From Siphonobacter aquaeclarae (GTDB taxonomy: Bacteria; Bacteroidota; Bacteroidia; Cytophagales; Spirosomataceae): a DNA stretch of 64,000 nt. The position numbers were made by a program, and so were the translations under genes. Each line of letters opens with the position of its first letter. Positions within the stretch are counted from its first letter, which is position 1. The notes beneath the pieces were generated by a model. That model did not search any database, had not been told where the DNA came from, and saw only the letters and a list, made by a program, of their open reading frames with translations. The stretch lies in NCBI RefSeq assembly GCF_900103285.1, contig NZ_FNGS01000001.1, forward strand, positions 1 to 64,000, written 5' to 3'. Of the stretch, positions 25,581 to 34,742 are shown piece after piece.

Positions 25581-27254
25581 CTACCAGCCCGGGTTCTGCG
25601 GAGCGAGTTTCGGATTGAGCGTCAGCTCCTGCGTTGGGATTGGATAGAGGTACATTTTGTCGTTCCAGGTACGCGCCGATACGCTCGTGTAAATGCGGAT
25701 GTACTGGTTGGCGTCCACCACAACGCCCGAAATCTGGCTGGCAGGGTACTGCGCCCGCAGTTCCGGCGTGAGTTTCATTCCCAGAATCGTCTCCGGATTT
25801 TCGATGAGCTTGCCGGCTTTCCACCGAAGCAGGTCGTCCATCCGGAAACCGTCAGCAGCCAGCTCGACACGGCGCTCGCGGCGGATTTCGTCGAGCAGCG
25901 CCGGCAGTGCCGGGAAATCAGAGCCAGGGTCTTTGGCAACGTCTGCGGTGAGTTTCGGCATGCCGACGCGGGCACGGATTTTGTTGACCGTACGGTCCAG
26001 CAGCGCCTGGTCTGCCTGCCCGAGTTCTGCCTTCGCTTCGGCCAGTATCAGCAGGGTTTCGGCATAGCGGAAGATGAAGAGGTCGAGGGTAGACTGGTTC
26101 GCATTCCACTGCGCGAGGTCCGGAGAGCGGCCCTTGATGACCTGGTAGCCGGTAGGGGCAAGGCTCGTGCCGATGCGCGGCAGGTTGATGGTATCCTTCG
26201 TGCCGGTAGCGCCGATCTGGAAGACAAACCCCTTGGTACCAATGAGTTGCTTGTAGCGGGGGTCGCGGTTGGCGGCTTCGTCGTCGGGGGTATTGTCGCC
26301 TTTATAGAGCGGACTGAGCTTCGTCGGCAGGCCGTCTTTCATCAAAAATGCCCGCGCAAAGTTCTTGCTGTACCCCGTGCCGGATTCTCCCAGCTGGCGG
26401 GTCAGGTTATGCATCAGGATATCCTTGAGGTACCGCATCGGCAGAATCGCCTCCTTGTTGGTATTCAGTTCTTCCTGGATAAAAAGGTTGTAATAGTCGG
26501 TATTGGGGTTTCCGGTACTCCAGATGTCATACAGGCCGGATCCTGCAACCAGCTCCGCCGCCGAAACAGCCTCCTGCAGAAACTTCTGCTCGTCTCCGAG
26601 TGCCTGGTACTTCCGGAAGGTACCTTCCCACAGCGAAATACGGGCTTTGAGTGCGGCAGCGGCGTATTTGTGGAGCCGGCCCGCTTCGGCGTCTTTCGGC
26701 AGCGGAAGGTTTTCGACGGCATAGTTCAGGTCCGCCAGTACGGAATCCATCACAACCTTGTGTGAATTCTTCGGATCGTACAGCTCGGCAGACTGATCGT
26801 TGAGGTCCTTGCTCAGCCAGGGTACATCGCCGAACTGCACCACTTTCCGCCAGTAGGTATAGGCGCGGAAGAAACGGATTTCGCCGGCGTATTTGGCTTT
26901 GATGGCAGACGACGCGTCGGCTTTTCCGTACCGGTTGAGGAAGAAGTTGAGGTTGCGCTCATTCGTCCATGACCAGCCGCCGCCGGAAACCGGCACGATG
27001 TATTGCCCCGACAGGAATACATCCTGGGAGTTAGGAACGAAGTTGTCCGACCCGCTTTCCGACTGATAGCTCCGCTGCACCGGCAGCATGGTATAGAACT
27101 GGTTGCAGTACAGCTTGAGGTCGCTTTCGTTTTTAAAGAAGGTAGGTTCGGTGATCGAACTCTGCGGGAACCGGTCGAGGAAGTTCTCGTTCCGGCAGGA
27201 AGCCATTGTCAGTGCCGACGCGGCAAGGAGGAATAAGGATTGATAGCCTTTCAT
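25581..27254 (-). CDS. SusD/RagB-family outer-membrane lipoprotein (ECF-controlled locus)
   Basis: A 557-residue SusD homologue with lipobox LTMASC (cysteine at residue 20), followed by FLDRFPQSSITEPTFFKNES, a typical N-terminal SusD block. The RFFRAYTYWRKVVQFGDVPW helix and the C-terminal YLYPIPTQELTLNPKLAPQN are also present. The RRERRVELAADGFRMDDLLR stretch matches the substrate-lid helix region. It binds a surface glycan for its SusC partner, which lies 15 bases upstream on the same strand. Confidence 0.94.
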   Translation of the reverse strand: MKGYQSLFLLAASALTMASCRNENFLDRFPQSSITEPTFFKNESDLKLYCNQFYTMLPVQRSYQSESGSDNFVPNSQDVFLSGQYIVPVSGGGWSWTNERNLNFFLNRYGKADASSAIKAKYAGEIRFFRAYTYWRKVVQFGDVPWLSKDLNDQSAELYDPKNSHKVVMDSVLADLNYAVENLPLPKDAEAGRLHKYAAAALKARISLWEGTFRKYQALGDEQKFLQEAVSAAELVAGSGLYDIWSTGNPNTDYYNLFIQEELNTNKEAILPMRYLKDILMHNLTRQLGESGTGYSKNFARAFLMKDGLPTKLSPLYKGDNTPDDEAANRDPRYKQLIGTKGFVFQIGATGTKDTINLPRIGTSLAPTGYQVIKGRSPDLAQWNANQSTLDLFIFRYAETLLILAEAKAELGQADQALLDRTVNKIRARVGMPKLTADVAKDPGSDFPALPALLDEIRRERRVELAADGFRMDDLLRWKAGKLIENPETILGMKLTPELRAQYPASQISGVVVDANQYIRIYTSVSARTWNDKMYLYPIPTQELTLNPKLAPQNPGW

Positions 27255-27269
27255 GTCGTTTCGGGATTA

Positions 27270-30200
27270 TCACAGTCCAAATTGAATACCGGCAGAAACC
27301 GCCCGGTTGAGGGGATACACCGCCTGGTTGACGGTTTCCGGATCGAGCGCCTTGTAGAACGAAGTGATTTCGAACAGGTTCTGGCCTGTTACATACACCC
27401 GCACGTTTTGCAGCTTGAGCCGGTCGGTGACGGCTTTCGGCAGGGAGTACCCGAGTGAGATATTCTTCAGACGGGCATAGGCGGCGTTTTGGAGGTACTT
27501 GGTTTGGGTGGCGAAGTTTCCGCCGCCGCCAAAGCGCTGCCGGGGATAGTAGGCGTTGATGTTGTCCGGCGTCCAGTAGTTGAGGTGGTGAAGGAGGGGC
27601 ACATTCCATTCACTCGTAAAACCCCAGAACTCCCGGCCACCCACAGCCATATCCCGCTTGCCCACTCCCTGAATGAGGAAGGAGAAATCGAAGTTCTTGT
27701 ACCGGAGATTGGCGTTTACCCCGAAAACATAGCGCGGTGTACTGTTACCAATGATCCGCTGATCGCCGGGATTGCCAACCGTATTGTCGCCACGCGTGAT
27801 CTTTCCGTCTCCGTTAAGGTCTTTGTACTGAATATCGCCTGCGAGCCAGGTGCCGGAAAAGAGTTGCTTCTGGTCCGCTTTCGCAGCGGCGTCGTCTGTC
27901 TGGAAGAAACCGACGGTTTCATAGCCCCAGATTTCGTTGAGATTCTGGCCTTCGTAGTAGTTTGATCCACCAAACGTCTTGGTTGAGTTCAAGTCGTACT
28001 TGGTGATTTTCGTCTTGTTGTCAGAAAGGGATAACGTCACGTCATACGACCAGTCGCTGTTGATCCGGTCACGCCAGTTCGCACTCAATTCCCAGCCTTT
28101 GGTGATCAAATTGCCGGCATTGCGACTCGGAGGTGAGGTGCCGAGGATTCCGGGAAGAGGAAACGCGCCGACGATCATATCGCGGGTTTCGCGGGTATAC
28201 CAGTCGAATGAGCCAGTCAACCGGTTCCGGAAGAAGCCAAAATCTACACCGAAATCCAGTGTCGAAACCTTCTCCCAGGTAAAGTTGGAACTTACCAGAC
28301 CCGGCGTACCTACGCCGATACCCAGCTGGCTGCCCATGACATAGTTGACCTGACCAGCTGACATTGTCGGGAGATAGGGATAGTTGCCAAGGCTTCCGGT
28401 TGCCTGATTCCCCAGCTTCCCGTAAGAAGCCCGGAGCTTGAAGTCGCTGATGGCATTGCGGAGCGGGGCAAAAAAGGCCTCGTCCGATACCCGCCAGCCT
28501 ACTGAAGCCGAGGGCAGGAACACATACCGGTTGTCACGCGGGAAGCGGGAGGTACCGTCATACCGGCCGTTGATTTCCACGAGGTACTTGCCGGCGTAAT
28601 CGTAGTTGAGGCGAAAGAACGTACCGCTTACGGCCCACTCGCCGCGGCTGCCGCCGACGGTCGGGTTGGGATCGTTGTTGAGGTTGATCGCCGGCATTGT
28701 CTGGTCGATCAGGTTTTTGGCAGAAGCGGAATAGTATCGCGTCTGCTTCAATTCCTGGTTAAACCCGACCATACCCTTGAAATTATGCTTGTCGGCCAGC
28801 GTTTTTGTATACTCCGCATAGGCGTTGACAGCGGTGTAATAGTCGTTGTTGTTCTCTTCCGTCACACGGCTCGGGCGCGACCACGGAAACGTACCCAGCA
28901 GCACGCCGTTTGCCCCGTATTCGTTGTATTCTTTCCAGTGGCGGATGCTGTTGGCATTGTATCCGTTCCAGGTATAAGTCGAGACGATTTGCAGCCCCGG
29001 CAGCGGACGAAGGGTAACGCCGCCGGTCAGCCAGAGGTCGTTCGCCGTCGTCACATACCGCCCGTTCAGCTTCGCCAGTGCGATCGGGTTGGTAAAGCTT
29101 CCCTGCCCGGCAAAGTTGCCGTCGGGGTGATACACCGGCATGATCGGCCGGAGGTCGTTGCTGAGCCAGCTTTCGGCGGTACCGCCGGTATTGGCGGGAG
29201 TAGGCCGGTTGTTGTCAGTCCGGTTGAGGTTCAGGCGGAAATTCAGCGTCAGCCAGGAATTGACGTCCGAGTTGATTTTCAGCCCGGCGTTGTACCGCTT
29301 GTATACCTCTTTGTTTACTTCAATCAGACCTTTCTGATTCAGATAACCGAGGGAAGCCGAAAAAGACGTTTTGCCTTCTCCGCCGGAAAGCGAAAGGGTA
29401 TGGTCTGTCATCGGCTCCCAGCCGTTGTACTGCTCCTTGATCCAGTCGGTGTTCCCGACGTACCGGTACTTGGAAGGATTGGCGGGGTCGATGTACACCG
29501 GCAGGTTATGGGCCGGGTCGTTGAAGTACTTCTGAGCGTTTTCAACATCCAGGTCCGTGAATTTTTCCGTAGCCTGGGCGCCGTTGGTTTTCGCGCCGGT
29601 GGCATCGGCTTCGCGGTGCATGCGGATGTAGTCTACTGAATTGACATACTTCGGCAGGCGAGTAGGTGTCTGCATCGTCACCGAGCCGGAATAGCTCACC
29701 CGGAGCGGCGCGTTTTTCTTCGGCATTTTGGTGGTAATGAGGATGACACCATACGCGCCCCGTACCCCGTAGATCGCTGCGGAAGCGGCGTCTTTCAATA
29801 CCGTGACGCTGGCGACGTCCTGCGGGTTGATCAGGTTGGGGTCCATCTGAACACCGTCGACCAATACCAGCGGATCGCTGCCGTTGATCGAGCCCGTTCC
29901 GCGGACGTTAAACGTAGCTCCACGGCCCGGCGCGCCGCTGTTGACGTTGATATTCAGGTTGGGAACCAGCCCCTGAAGCCCTTGAGCCAGATTGACGAGC
30001 GGGCGGCTTTCGAGTACCTCACCACCGACGGAAGCGACGGCCCCGGTGAGGTTTGCCTTGGTTTGCGTACCATAACCCACCACGACTACTTCGCTGAGGG
30101 CTTTCAGGCCGGGTTTCATGCTGACAGTCAGAGTAGTGCGATTACCGACCGTAATTTCCTGTGTTTCGTATCCGACAAAGCTGAAGACGAGCGTTCCGTT

Positions 30201-30749
30201 TTCGTCCGGAATAGCAATGCGGAATTCGCCGGAAGCATTGGTCGTGACGCCGCGGATGGAGCCTTTGAGGACGACGGATACGCCCGCCAGGGCTTCCCCG
30301 TTTTCCGCGGTGACCTTTCCGGAGACGGGCCGCTCTTCTGCCTGAGAGGTTTCTCCGTATGACTTCGACGACAACGGACCGGGCGTGTTGACCGCCTGCG
30401 GCGTCAGAATAATCTGCCGGCCGGCTACTTCATACCGGATTTTGATAGGTGTGAACAAGCGGTCGAGTACATCCGCGAGCCGCTCGTTCTGAGAGGTAAG
30501 TGAGATACGCTGATCGGCCTGTACGGCCTTGGGACGGTAGGAAAACCGGACGTTGGTTGCCCGCTCAATTTCGCTCAGTACCTGCCGCAACGGCTGATTG
30601 GCGACCCTGATATTCACCGATTGATTGAGAATGTCCTGCGCGCCTACCGGCCCGGCGTGCGTGACGCCCTGGAAGACAACACCAACGGCCAAGGGCGTCA
30701 GCGAAGTCCTGAGAAGGAGTGAGAAAAGACAGAGTAGCGAGTTCCGCAT
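27270..30749 (-). CDS. SusC/RagA-family TonB-linked transporter with N-terminal STN signalling domain
   Basis: At 1159 residues this is longer than the other two SusC proteins because it has an STN (secretin/TonB N-terminal) domain at about 45-115 (LRQVLSEIERATNVRFSY, LADVLDRLFTPIKIRYEV). A carboxypeptidase-regulatory-like domain follows (VSGKVTAENGEALAGVSVVL), then the plug after LSEVVVVGYGTQTKANLTG with VLVDGVQ and AAIYGVRGAYGVILITTK, then the barrel. STN domains contact a FecR-type anti-sigma factor in the periplasm. The adjacent FecR and ECF sigma genes make a complete trans-envelope signalling set, so substrate binding here should induce its own locus. Confidence 0.95.
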   Translation of the reverse strand: MRNSLLCLFSLLLRTSLTPLAVGVVFQGVTHAGPVGAQDILNQSVNIRVANQPLRQVLSEIERATNVRFSYRPKAVQADQRISLTSQNERLADVLDRLFTPIKIRYEVAGRQIILTPQAVNTPGPLSSKSYGETSQAEERPVSGKVTAENGEALAGVSVVLKGSIRGVTTNASGEFRIAIPDENGTLVFSFVGYETQEITVGNRTTLTVSMKPGLKALSEVVVVGYGTQTKANLTGAVASVGGEVLESRPLVNLAQGLQGLVPNLNINVNSGAPGRGATFNVRGTGSINGSDPLVLVDGVQMDPNLINPQDVASVTVLKDAASAAIYGVRGAYGVILITTKMPKKNAPLRVSYSGSVTMQTPTRLPKYVNSVDYIRMHREADATGAKTNGAQATEKFTDLDVENAQKYFNDPAHNLPVYIDPANPSKYRYVGNTDWIKEQYNGWEPMTDHTLSLSGGEGKTSFSASLGYLNQKGLIEVNKEVYKRYNAGLKINSDVNSWLTLNFRLNLNRTDNNRPTPANTGGTAESWLSNDLRPIMPVYHPDGNFAGQGSFTNPIALAKLNGRYVTTANDLWLTGGVTLRPLPGLQIVSTYTWNGYNANSIRHWKEYNEYGANGVLLGTFPWSRPSRVTEENNNDYYTAVNAYAEYTKTLADKHNFKGMVGFNQELKQTRYYSASAKNLIDQTMPAINLNNDPNPTVGGSRGEWAVSGTFFRLNYDYAGKYLVEINGRYDGTSRFPRDNRYVFLPSASVGWRVSDEAFFAPLRNAISDFKLRASYGKLGNQATGSLGNYPYLPTMSAGQVNYVMGSQLGIGVGTPGLVSSNFTWEKVSTLDFGVDFGFFRNRLTGSFDWYTRETRDMIVGAFPLPGILGTSPPSRNAGNLITKGWELSANWRDRINSDWSYDVTLSLSDNKTKITKYDLNSTKTFGGSNYYEGQNLNEIWGYETVGFFQTDDAAAKADQKQLFSGTWLAGDIQYKDLNGDGKITRGDNTVGNPGDQRIIGNSTPRYVFGVNANLRYKNFDFSFLIQGVGKRDMAVGGREFWGFTSEWNVPLLHHLNYWTPDNINAYYPRQRFGGGGNFATQTKYLQNAAYARLKNISLGYSLPKAVTDRLKLQNVRVYVTGQNLFEITSFYKALDPETVNQAVYPLNRAVSAGIQFGL

Positions 30750-30898
30750 AGTGGTATACGTTTAGGCATTCGGACAAAAGAATCCTGTTCCTTCGCCGGG
30801 CGAAGGAGGAGAGAGAAGGACAGAGGGTGAGCGAATAAGATTACCGGACGGGGGAGGCGTTGTTCTTCATAAAGCGTAACTGGAAGTGGTTAAAGGAA

Positions 30899-31954
30899 TT
30901 ACTCGGTACAACCTGATCCGCTGACAACAATCTGGGCGTCAACAACCTGGTACGTCGCGCCGATGACTTTGCAGAGGACGTTCAGTTTTTCGAACAATAC
31001 TTCATCGGTCAGGGACGTCGTGATCCGGCATCGGGCAAAGACCTCTTCGTCGTACACGATCCGGACACCGTAGGCTTTTTCCAGCGCATCGAAAATCTCG
31101 GAAAGCGGAGCGTCGTCGAACACAAACCGTTTCAGGTTCTCCTTCGGCACCAGAATCCGCGGGTCCTGAATCAGCCCGCGGCTGAGTTGCAGCTCCTCCC
31201 GGAGGAAGGAAGCCTGCTGGTTGGGCGTCAGAAGCAAACCGGCGCTCTCCGGATGAGGACCGGCGGCTTCACTGGGGTACACGGCTACTTTTCCGGTGCG
31301 AACCTGGACCGTCACGCGCGGGTCGCGCTCGTAGGCCGTTACGCGGAAACTGGTGCCTAATACTTTGGTAACCAGTCCGTTGGCATAAACAAAGAACGGA
31401 TGCGCGGGGTCTTTCCTTACCTGAAAAAACGCATCGCCCGAAAGGTAGACTTCCCGCCGCTCGCGAAACGTTGTATCGAACCGGAGCGTACCTGACGGCT
31501 CCAGGCTGACCGTACTGCCGTCACTCAGGGTGATGATCTGCACCTGTGTGCCGGTGTTGCGGATTTCCCGGGTTGCGCTGCCGGAAACGGACGCGACCAT
31601 TTCCCGTACCTTTTCCACCGGTTGTCCGGTATCCCAGATAAACCAGCCGGCTACCAGGGCAATACCCGCGGCGGCCCACCAGAGGGGCCGGAACCGGCGG
31701 ACCGGCTGCGGCCGGATTTGGCCCTGCACGCGTTGCCAGAGATCCGTGACGTCGCTTTCCGGAACGTCCGGGTAAAACTGCGCCATCTCCCGGATGCGGC
31801 GGCGGGCTTCATCCATCACCGGTACCAGGTGTGGATGTGCCGACGCGACCTGCTGCCAGTACCGGTTTTGTCCGGCGTCGGGATATTTTACCCAGCGAAC
31901 GAACGCATCGTTCTCCAGAAAATCATCCAGGCTGTAATCGGCAAACGGGTCCAT
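30899..31954 (-). CDS. FecR-family anti-sigma factor
   Basis: A 351-residue inner-membrane anti-sigma factor. The N-terminal cytoplasmic part (about 1-88, with DLWQRVQGQI) is followed by one membrane segment near 90-107 (PLWWAAAGIALVAGWFIW) and the periplasmic FecR domain (LSDGSTVSLEPSGTLRFD, VYLSGDAFFQVRKDPAHPFF, VLGTSFRVTAY). A C-terminal STN-like DUF4974 domain follows (FDDAPLSEIFDALEKAYGVR). It relays occupancy of the SusC STN domain to the ECF sigma factor encoded 78 bases upstream. Confidence 0.93.
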   Translation of the reverse strand: MDPFADYSLDDFLENDAFVRWVKYPDAGQNRYWQQVASAHPHLVPVMDEARRRIREMAQFYPDVPESDVTDLWQRVQGQIRPQPVRRFRPLWWAAAGIALVAGWFIWDTGQPVEKVREMVASVSGSATREIRNTGTQVQIITLSDGSTVSLEPSGTLRFDTTFRERREVYLSGDAFFQVRKDPAHPFFVYANGLVTKVLGTSFRVTAYERDPRVTVQVRTGKVAVYPSEAAGPHPESAGLLLTPNQQASFLREELQLSRGLIQDPRILVPKENLKRFVFDDAPLSEIFDALEKAYGVRIVYDEEVFARCRITTSLTDEVLFEKLNVLCKVIGATYQVVDAQIVVSGSGCTE

Positions 31955-32032
31955 CCGGTCGTAAGGGTTTCAAGGATTAGATACAGCGACCATACGGCGT
32001 GTACTCACCTATTCCCGAAAATTTTTTAAAAA

Positions 32033-32650
32033 TCAGACAGGCTGTGAAAACAGGAGAAGAAGTATGGCAGAAGGCAACTGTCCGCGAAGCTGGCGGACGG
32101 CGCGGAAGAGCAGGTTGCGGGCCGACTGCTCATTGACTTTCATGATGCGGGCGATCTCTTCCGTCGAAAAATCATGGTAATACCGAAGCTGGATCACTTC
32201 CTGCTGGCGGACCGGCAGGCGTTCCAGCGCAGCCTGTAACCGGGTCAGCTCCCGGTGCCGGTGTTCGGTTTCTACCCAGGTGGGTTCGGCGTCGACACCG
32301 TCGGGAAACCATTCCTCAGACAGGACGCCGTCGACCGTCGGAATGAGCCTGTTGGATTCAATAGACCGTAAAATGCGGTTCCGAAGCGATTTATACAGGT
32401 AAAAACGAGGCTCCTGTACATGGCCGAGCCGGTCCCGGTGGTTCCAGAGATGAACAAAAAGGTCCTGAAGGTGGTCCTGCACCAACTGGCGGTCGGACGA
32501 AATGCGGTAGCCATACCGGAGCAGGTCGCGGACATAAAAATTATAGAGTTCCGCAAAAGCACCCTTTTGCTGATAGGCGTCCCAGATCTGCTTGTCGTCT
32601 GCCATTCGTGACCGGTTGTTTCCCGGAAAAGACCCCGTTGAGTCGTTCAT
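32033..32650 (-). CDS. ECF-type RNA polymerase sigma factor (FecI-like)
   Basis: A 205-residue sigma-70 factor of the FecI-like Bacteroidota group. Region 2 lies at about 25-95 (LLRYGYRISSDRQLVQDHLQ, LFVHLWNHRDRLG), and region 4 at about 140-195 (LERLPVRQQEVIQLRYYHD, STEEIARIMKVNEQSARNLL). The start at 32650 is chosen because GGAAAGAGT lies directly before that ATG. A longer reading would begin inside the terminator of the next gene, and a shorter one (32605) lacks a ribosome-binding site. It should direct transcription of the SusC/SusD pair downstream. Confidence 0.9.
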   Translation of the reverse strand: MNDSTGSFPGNNRSRMADDKQIWDAYQQKGAFAELYNFYVRDLLRYGYRISSDRQLVQDHLQDLFVHLWNHRDRLGHVQEPRFYLYKSLRNRILRSIESNRLIPTVDGVLSEEWFPDGVDAEPTWVETEHRHRELTRLQAALERLPVRQQEVIQLRYYHDFSTEEIARIMKVNEQSARNLLFRAVRQLRGQLPSAILLLLFSQPV

Positions 32651-32682
32651 ACTCTTTCCGGGAAAAAAATGAATAATCCCAA

Positions 32683-32722
32683 GAACAAAAAAGGACGGGT
32701 AACGCCCCGTCCTTTTTTGTTC
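32683..32722. terminator. Perfect 17-bp bidirectional terminator
   Basis: GAACAAAAAAGGACGGG and CCCGTCCTTTTTTGTTC are perfect inverted copies around TAACGC, with A and T runs inside the stem. It lies 14 bases after the esterase stop on the minus strand and separates that gene from the sigma factor. Confidence 0.9.
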
Positions 32723-32736
32723 CGTACCTGAAATCA

Positions 32737-33555
32737 TCAGGACTTCGGTTTATTGAAAAACTGCTGCATGAAAAGCAGCTGGTACGAAATGGCGTTGTTC
32801 CAGTACGGCCAGTTGTGGCCGCCGGGACGGGTGATGTAGTCGTGGACGATGTTGCGCTCCAGCATTTTCTCGTGCAGGTTGTTGTTGACCCGGAAAAAGA
32901 AATCGTCGGTACCGCAGTCAATGATCAGCGCGATGGAATTCGGTGTAATCAGGTGAAGCTGATTGATAACCGTATTCTGTTCCCAGCGCTCCGGATTCTG
33001 GGCGTAGGTGCCGAGTCGTTTCGCCATATCCCAGTTGTTGGGGAAGGGGCGGATGTCTACGCCGCCGCTCATGCTGCCGGCTGCGCCAAAAACATCCTGA
33101 TGCCGGATACCGAGATACAGCGCCCCATGACCGCCCATACTCAGGCCTGTAATACCCCGGGCGGAACGGTTTTTGATGGTTTTATACTTGCTGTCGACCC
33201 AGTTGACAAGTTCTTTCGAAACATATGTTTCGTATTTCCAGGCCGGGTCTACGGGGCTGTCCCAGTACCAGGAGGAGAAGTTGCCGTCGGGACAAACGAG
33301 GATCATCTGGTATGTATCAGCAGCGGTGCGGAAGGCGGCGGATTTTTTAACCCAGTCGCTGTAATTGCCGCTATACCCGTGAAGGACATAAACAACAGGA
33401 TATTCCTTGCCGGACGAATAGGAATCCGGTGTAAGCACGACCGCTTTGATGGTTTTATTCATCGAGGTACTGAACGTCTCAACGGTATCGATTTTGGCGG
33501 CGGAGACGCCGAGGGTTGCCAGCAGGCAGAGAACAGCTATGTACAGGGTTTTCAT
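32737..33555 (-). CDS. Exported alpha/beta-hydrolase esterase (esterase D/acyltransferase-like)
   Basis: A 272-residue protein with a signal peptide ending near LGVSAAK. Catalytic elements of the esterase D-like alpha/beta-hydrolase group are visible: oxyanion-region VVYVLHGYSGN, nucleophile serine in GLSMGGHG, acid aspartate in IDCGTDDFFF and catalytic histidine in RPGGHNWPYW. Similar enzymes in polysaccharide loci remove acetyl or feruloyl groups. The substrate here is not determined. The start at 33555 opens the signal peptide; the longer reading adds 16 residues without signal character. It appears monocistronic. Confidence 0.85.
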   Translation of the reverse strand: MKTLYIAVLCLLATLGVSAAKIDTVETFSTSMNKTIKAVVLTPDSYSSGKEYPVVYVLHGYSGNYSDWVKKSAAFRTAADTYQMILVCPDGNFSSWYWDSPVDPAWKYETYVSKELVNWVDSKYKTIKNRSARGITGLSMGGHGALYLGIRHQDVFGAAGSMSGGVDIRPFPNNWDMAKRLGTYAQNPERWEQNTVINQLHLITPNSIALIIDCGTDDFFFRVNNNLHEKMLERNIVHDYITRPGGHNWPYWNNAISYQLLFMQQFFNKPKS

Positions 33556-33663
33556 AAGAAGAGGACAAAATAAACGACCGGCAAGATAGTCGATTTTCGA
33601 CACGGGAAGCTGATTTTACCTGGGGGAATGACCGTCGTCATGTACAGGTATTACAGGAATAAA

Positions 33664-33671
33664 TAGCTTTG
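33664..33671 (+). promoter_or_regulatory. -7 promoter element TAGCTTTG for the PhnA-type gene
   Basis: TAGCTTTG is an exact match to the Bacteroidota -7 motif TAnnTTTG and ends 24 bases before the ATG at 33696. No clear -33 TTG is present. It overlaps a small AATAGC/GCTATT hairpin. It argues against the upstream ATG at 33669 as the start. Confidence 0.5.
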
Positions 33672-33695
33672 GGGCTATTTTCTTACTTGATACCA

Positions 33696-34253
33696 ATGAA
33701 TATGACACAAGATGTTTGCGTGCTGTGCGGAAAGAACGAAGACCTGAGTAGCTATGAAGTACCCCCGGCCGGCCACGCCGCCGGTGAAGTAGTACTATGC
33801 CGCCCCTGCCTCGATCAGATTGAACGGAAGGCGGAGCTCACGCCGGACTACTGGCGTTTTTTGCCGGATGCCATGTGGAGTGAAGTTCCGGCGGTACAGG
33901 TATTGGCCTGGCGGATGCTTACCCGCCTGAAAAACGAAAGCTGGGCGGCAGAAGCGCTGGACGTATTGTACCTCGACGAAGAAACCGAAGCCTGGGCCAA
34001 AGCGGTAGGGGAGGAAGACGACTTTGTAGCCGGTCTGGTGCACCGCGACAGCAACGGCGCGATCCTCCAGACCGGAGATACGGTGGTACTGACAAAAACA
34101 CTCGATGTCAAAGGCAGCCAGATCAGCGCGCGGATGGGAACGGTGGTGAAGAACATCCGCGTCGTCGAAGACAACGCCGAACAGATCGAAGGGAAAGTCG
34201 AAGGTCAGCAGATCGTGATCCTGACAAAGTATGTACGGAAGCAGAACGTATAG
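33696..34253 (+). CDS. PhnA-domain protein (zinc ribbon)
   Basis: A 185-residue cytoplasmic protein with an N-terminal four-cysteine zinc ribbon (CVLCG and LCRPCLD), a helical middle part, and a C-terminal PhnA domain with the conserved DSNGAILQTGDTVVLTKTLD and GQQIVILTKYVRK. Despite the name, PhnA-type proteins are not established phosphonate-degrading enzymes; their role is unclear. The start at 33696 is placed after the -7 element; ATG at 33702 is an alternative. The gene is divergent from the esterase and is followed by the long repeat region. Confidence 0.85.
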   Translation: MNMTQDVCVLCGKNEDLSSYEVPPAGHAAGEVVLCRPCLDQIERKAELTPDYWRFLPDAMWSEVPAVQVLAWRMLTRLKNESWAAEALDVLYLDEETEAWAKAVGEEDDFVAGLVHRDSNGAILQTGDTVVLTKTLDVKGSQISARMGTVVKNIRVVEDNAEQIEGKVEGQQIVILTKYVRKQNV

Positions 34254-34280
34254 CGTGTGACGGTAGTTTGCGGGAGAAGG

Positions 34281-34742
34281 GTTTACAGTTTTCGGTTTTC
34301 AGTTTACAGTTTTCAGTTTGGAGGACGGAGCAGGTCGCCTGTCGTGCGTAGCATTCGCTACGCACTTTTTAATTGGCTTGGGCCTACGATAGCTATCACT
34401 CTGTGGCAATTTACGACCTGTCGTTTTGAGACGGCGTGGGTCGCCCGCCGTGCGTAGCATTCGCTACGCACTTTTTATTTGGCAGGCTGCGCCTGCTGCT
34501 GCCGCTTACCTGCAGATAATTTACGGTCTGTGGTTTTGAGATGGAGCGGGCGACTACACCCCGAAACGACAAGCAATCAACAACCTATGAGAAAGACAGA
34601 CAGTAGCAGTAGGCATAGCCAACCAACCAAAAAGTGTGAAGCATTAAAAAGTACAGAACGAATGCTACCCACGACAGGCGACCTGCTCCGTCCTCCAAAC
34701 TGAAAACTGAAAACCGAAAACAATAAACTGAAAACAGTAAAC
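34281..34742. repeat. Composite inverted-repeat element A with heptad (GTTTNNN/NNNAAAC) ends
   Basis: The element starts 27 bases after the PhnA-type stop. Its left end is six heptads GTTTNNN (34281-34322; NNN = ACA, TCG, TCA, ACA, TCA, GGA). Its right end is seven heptads NNNAAAC (34694-34742). Inside these ends lies a further inverted copy of about 37 bases, beginning GGACGGAGCAGGTCGCCTGT on the left (from 34323) and repeated in reverse complement at about 34657-34693, with one mismatch. The element fills most of the 910-base gene-free stretch 34254-35163. From 34743 to 35163 I see no gene, only the AT-rich upstream region of the SusC gene with a TTGAAC/GTTCAA dyad at 35064-35088. Confidence 0.8.
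34321..34540 (+). repeat. Tandem ~106-bp repeat, two copies, each with a GTGCGTAGC hairpin and T-run
   Basis: Two copies of GTGCGTAGC-ATTC-GCTACGCAC followed by five T (34344-34370 and 34450-34476) lie 106 bases apart. They share flanking segments such as TTTACG-N-CTGT-GTTTTGAGA at the 3' end of each unit. A degenerate third unit begins at about 34540. Each hairpin by itself looks like a short intrinsic terminator. The unit is nested inside element A. Confidence 0.75.

Noticed and set aside
25548-26765. 405-codon plus-strand frame opposite the SusD gene
   Set aside because: It is antisense to a complete SusD gene with lipobox and C-terminal hallmarks; the translated product resembles no protein.
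32651-32737. Longer N-terminus for the ECF sigma factor starting at 32737
   Set aside because: The extra codons translate the perfect terminator at 32683-32722, and a good ribosome-binding site precedes the ATG at 32650.
34321-34540. CRISPR-like array because of spaced identical hairpins
   Set aside because: Only two copies, a 106-base period, and the intervening sequence is itself repeated; no cas genes are present.
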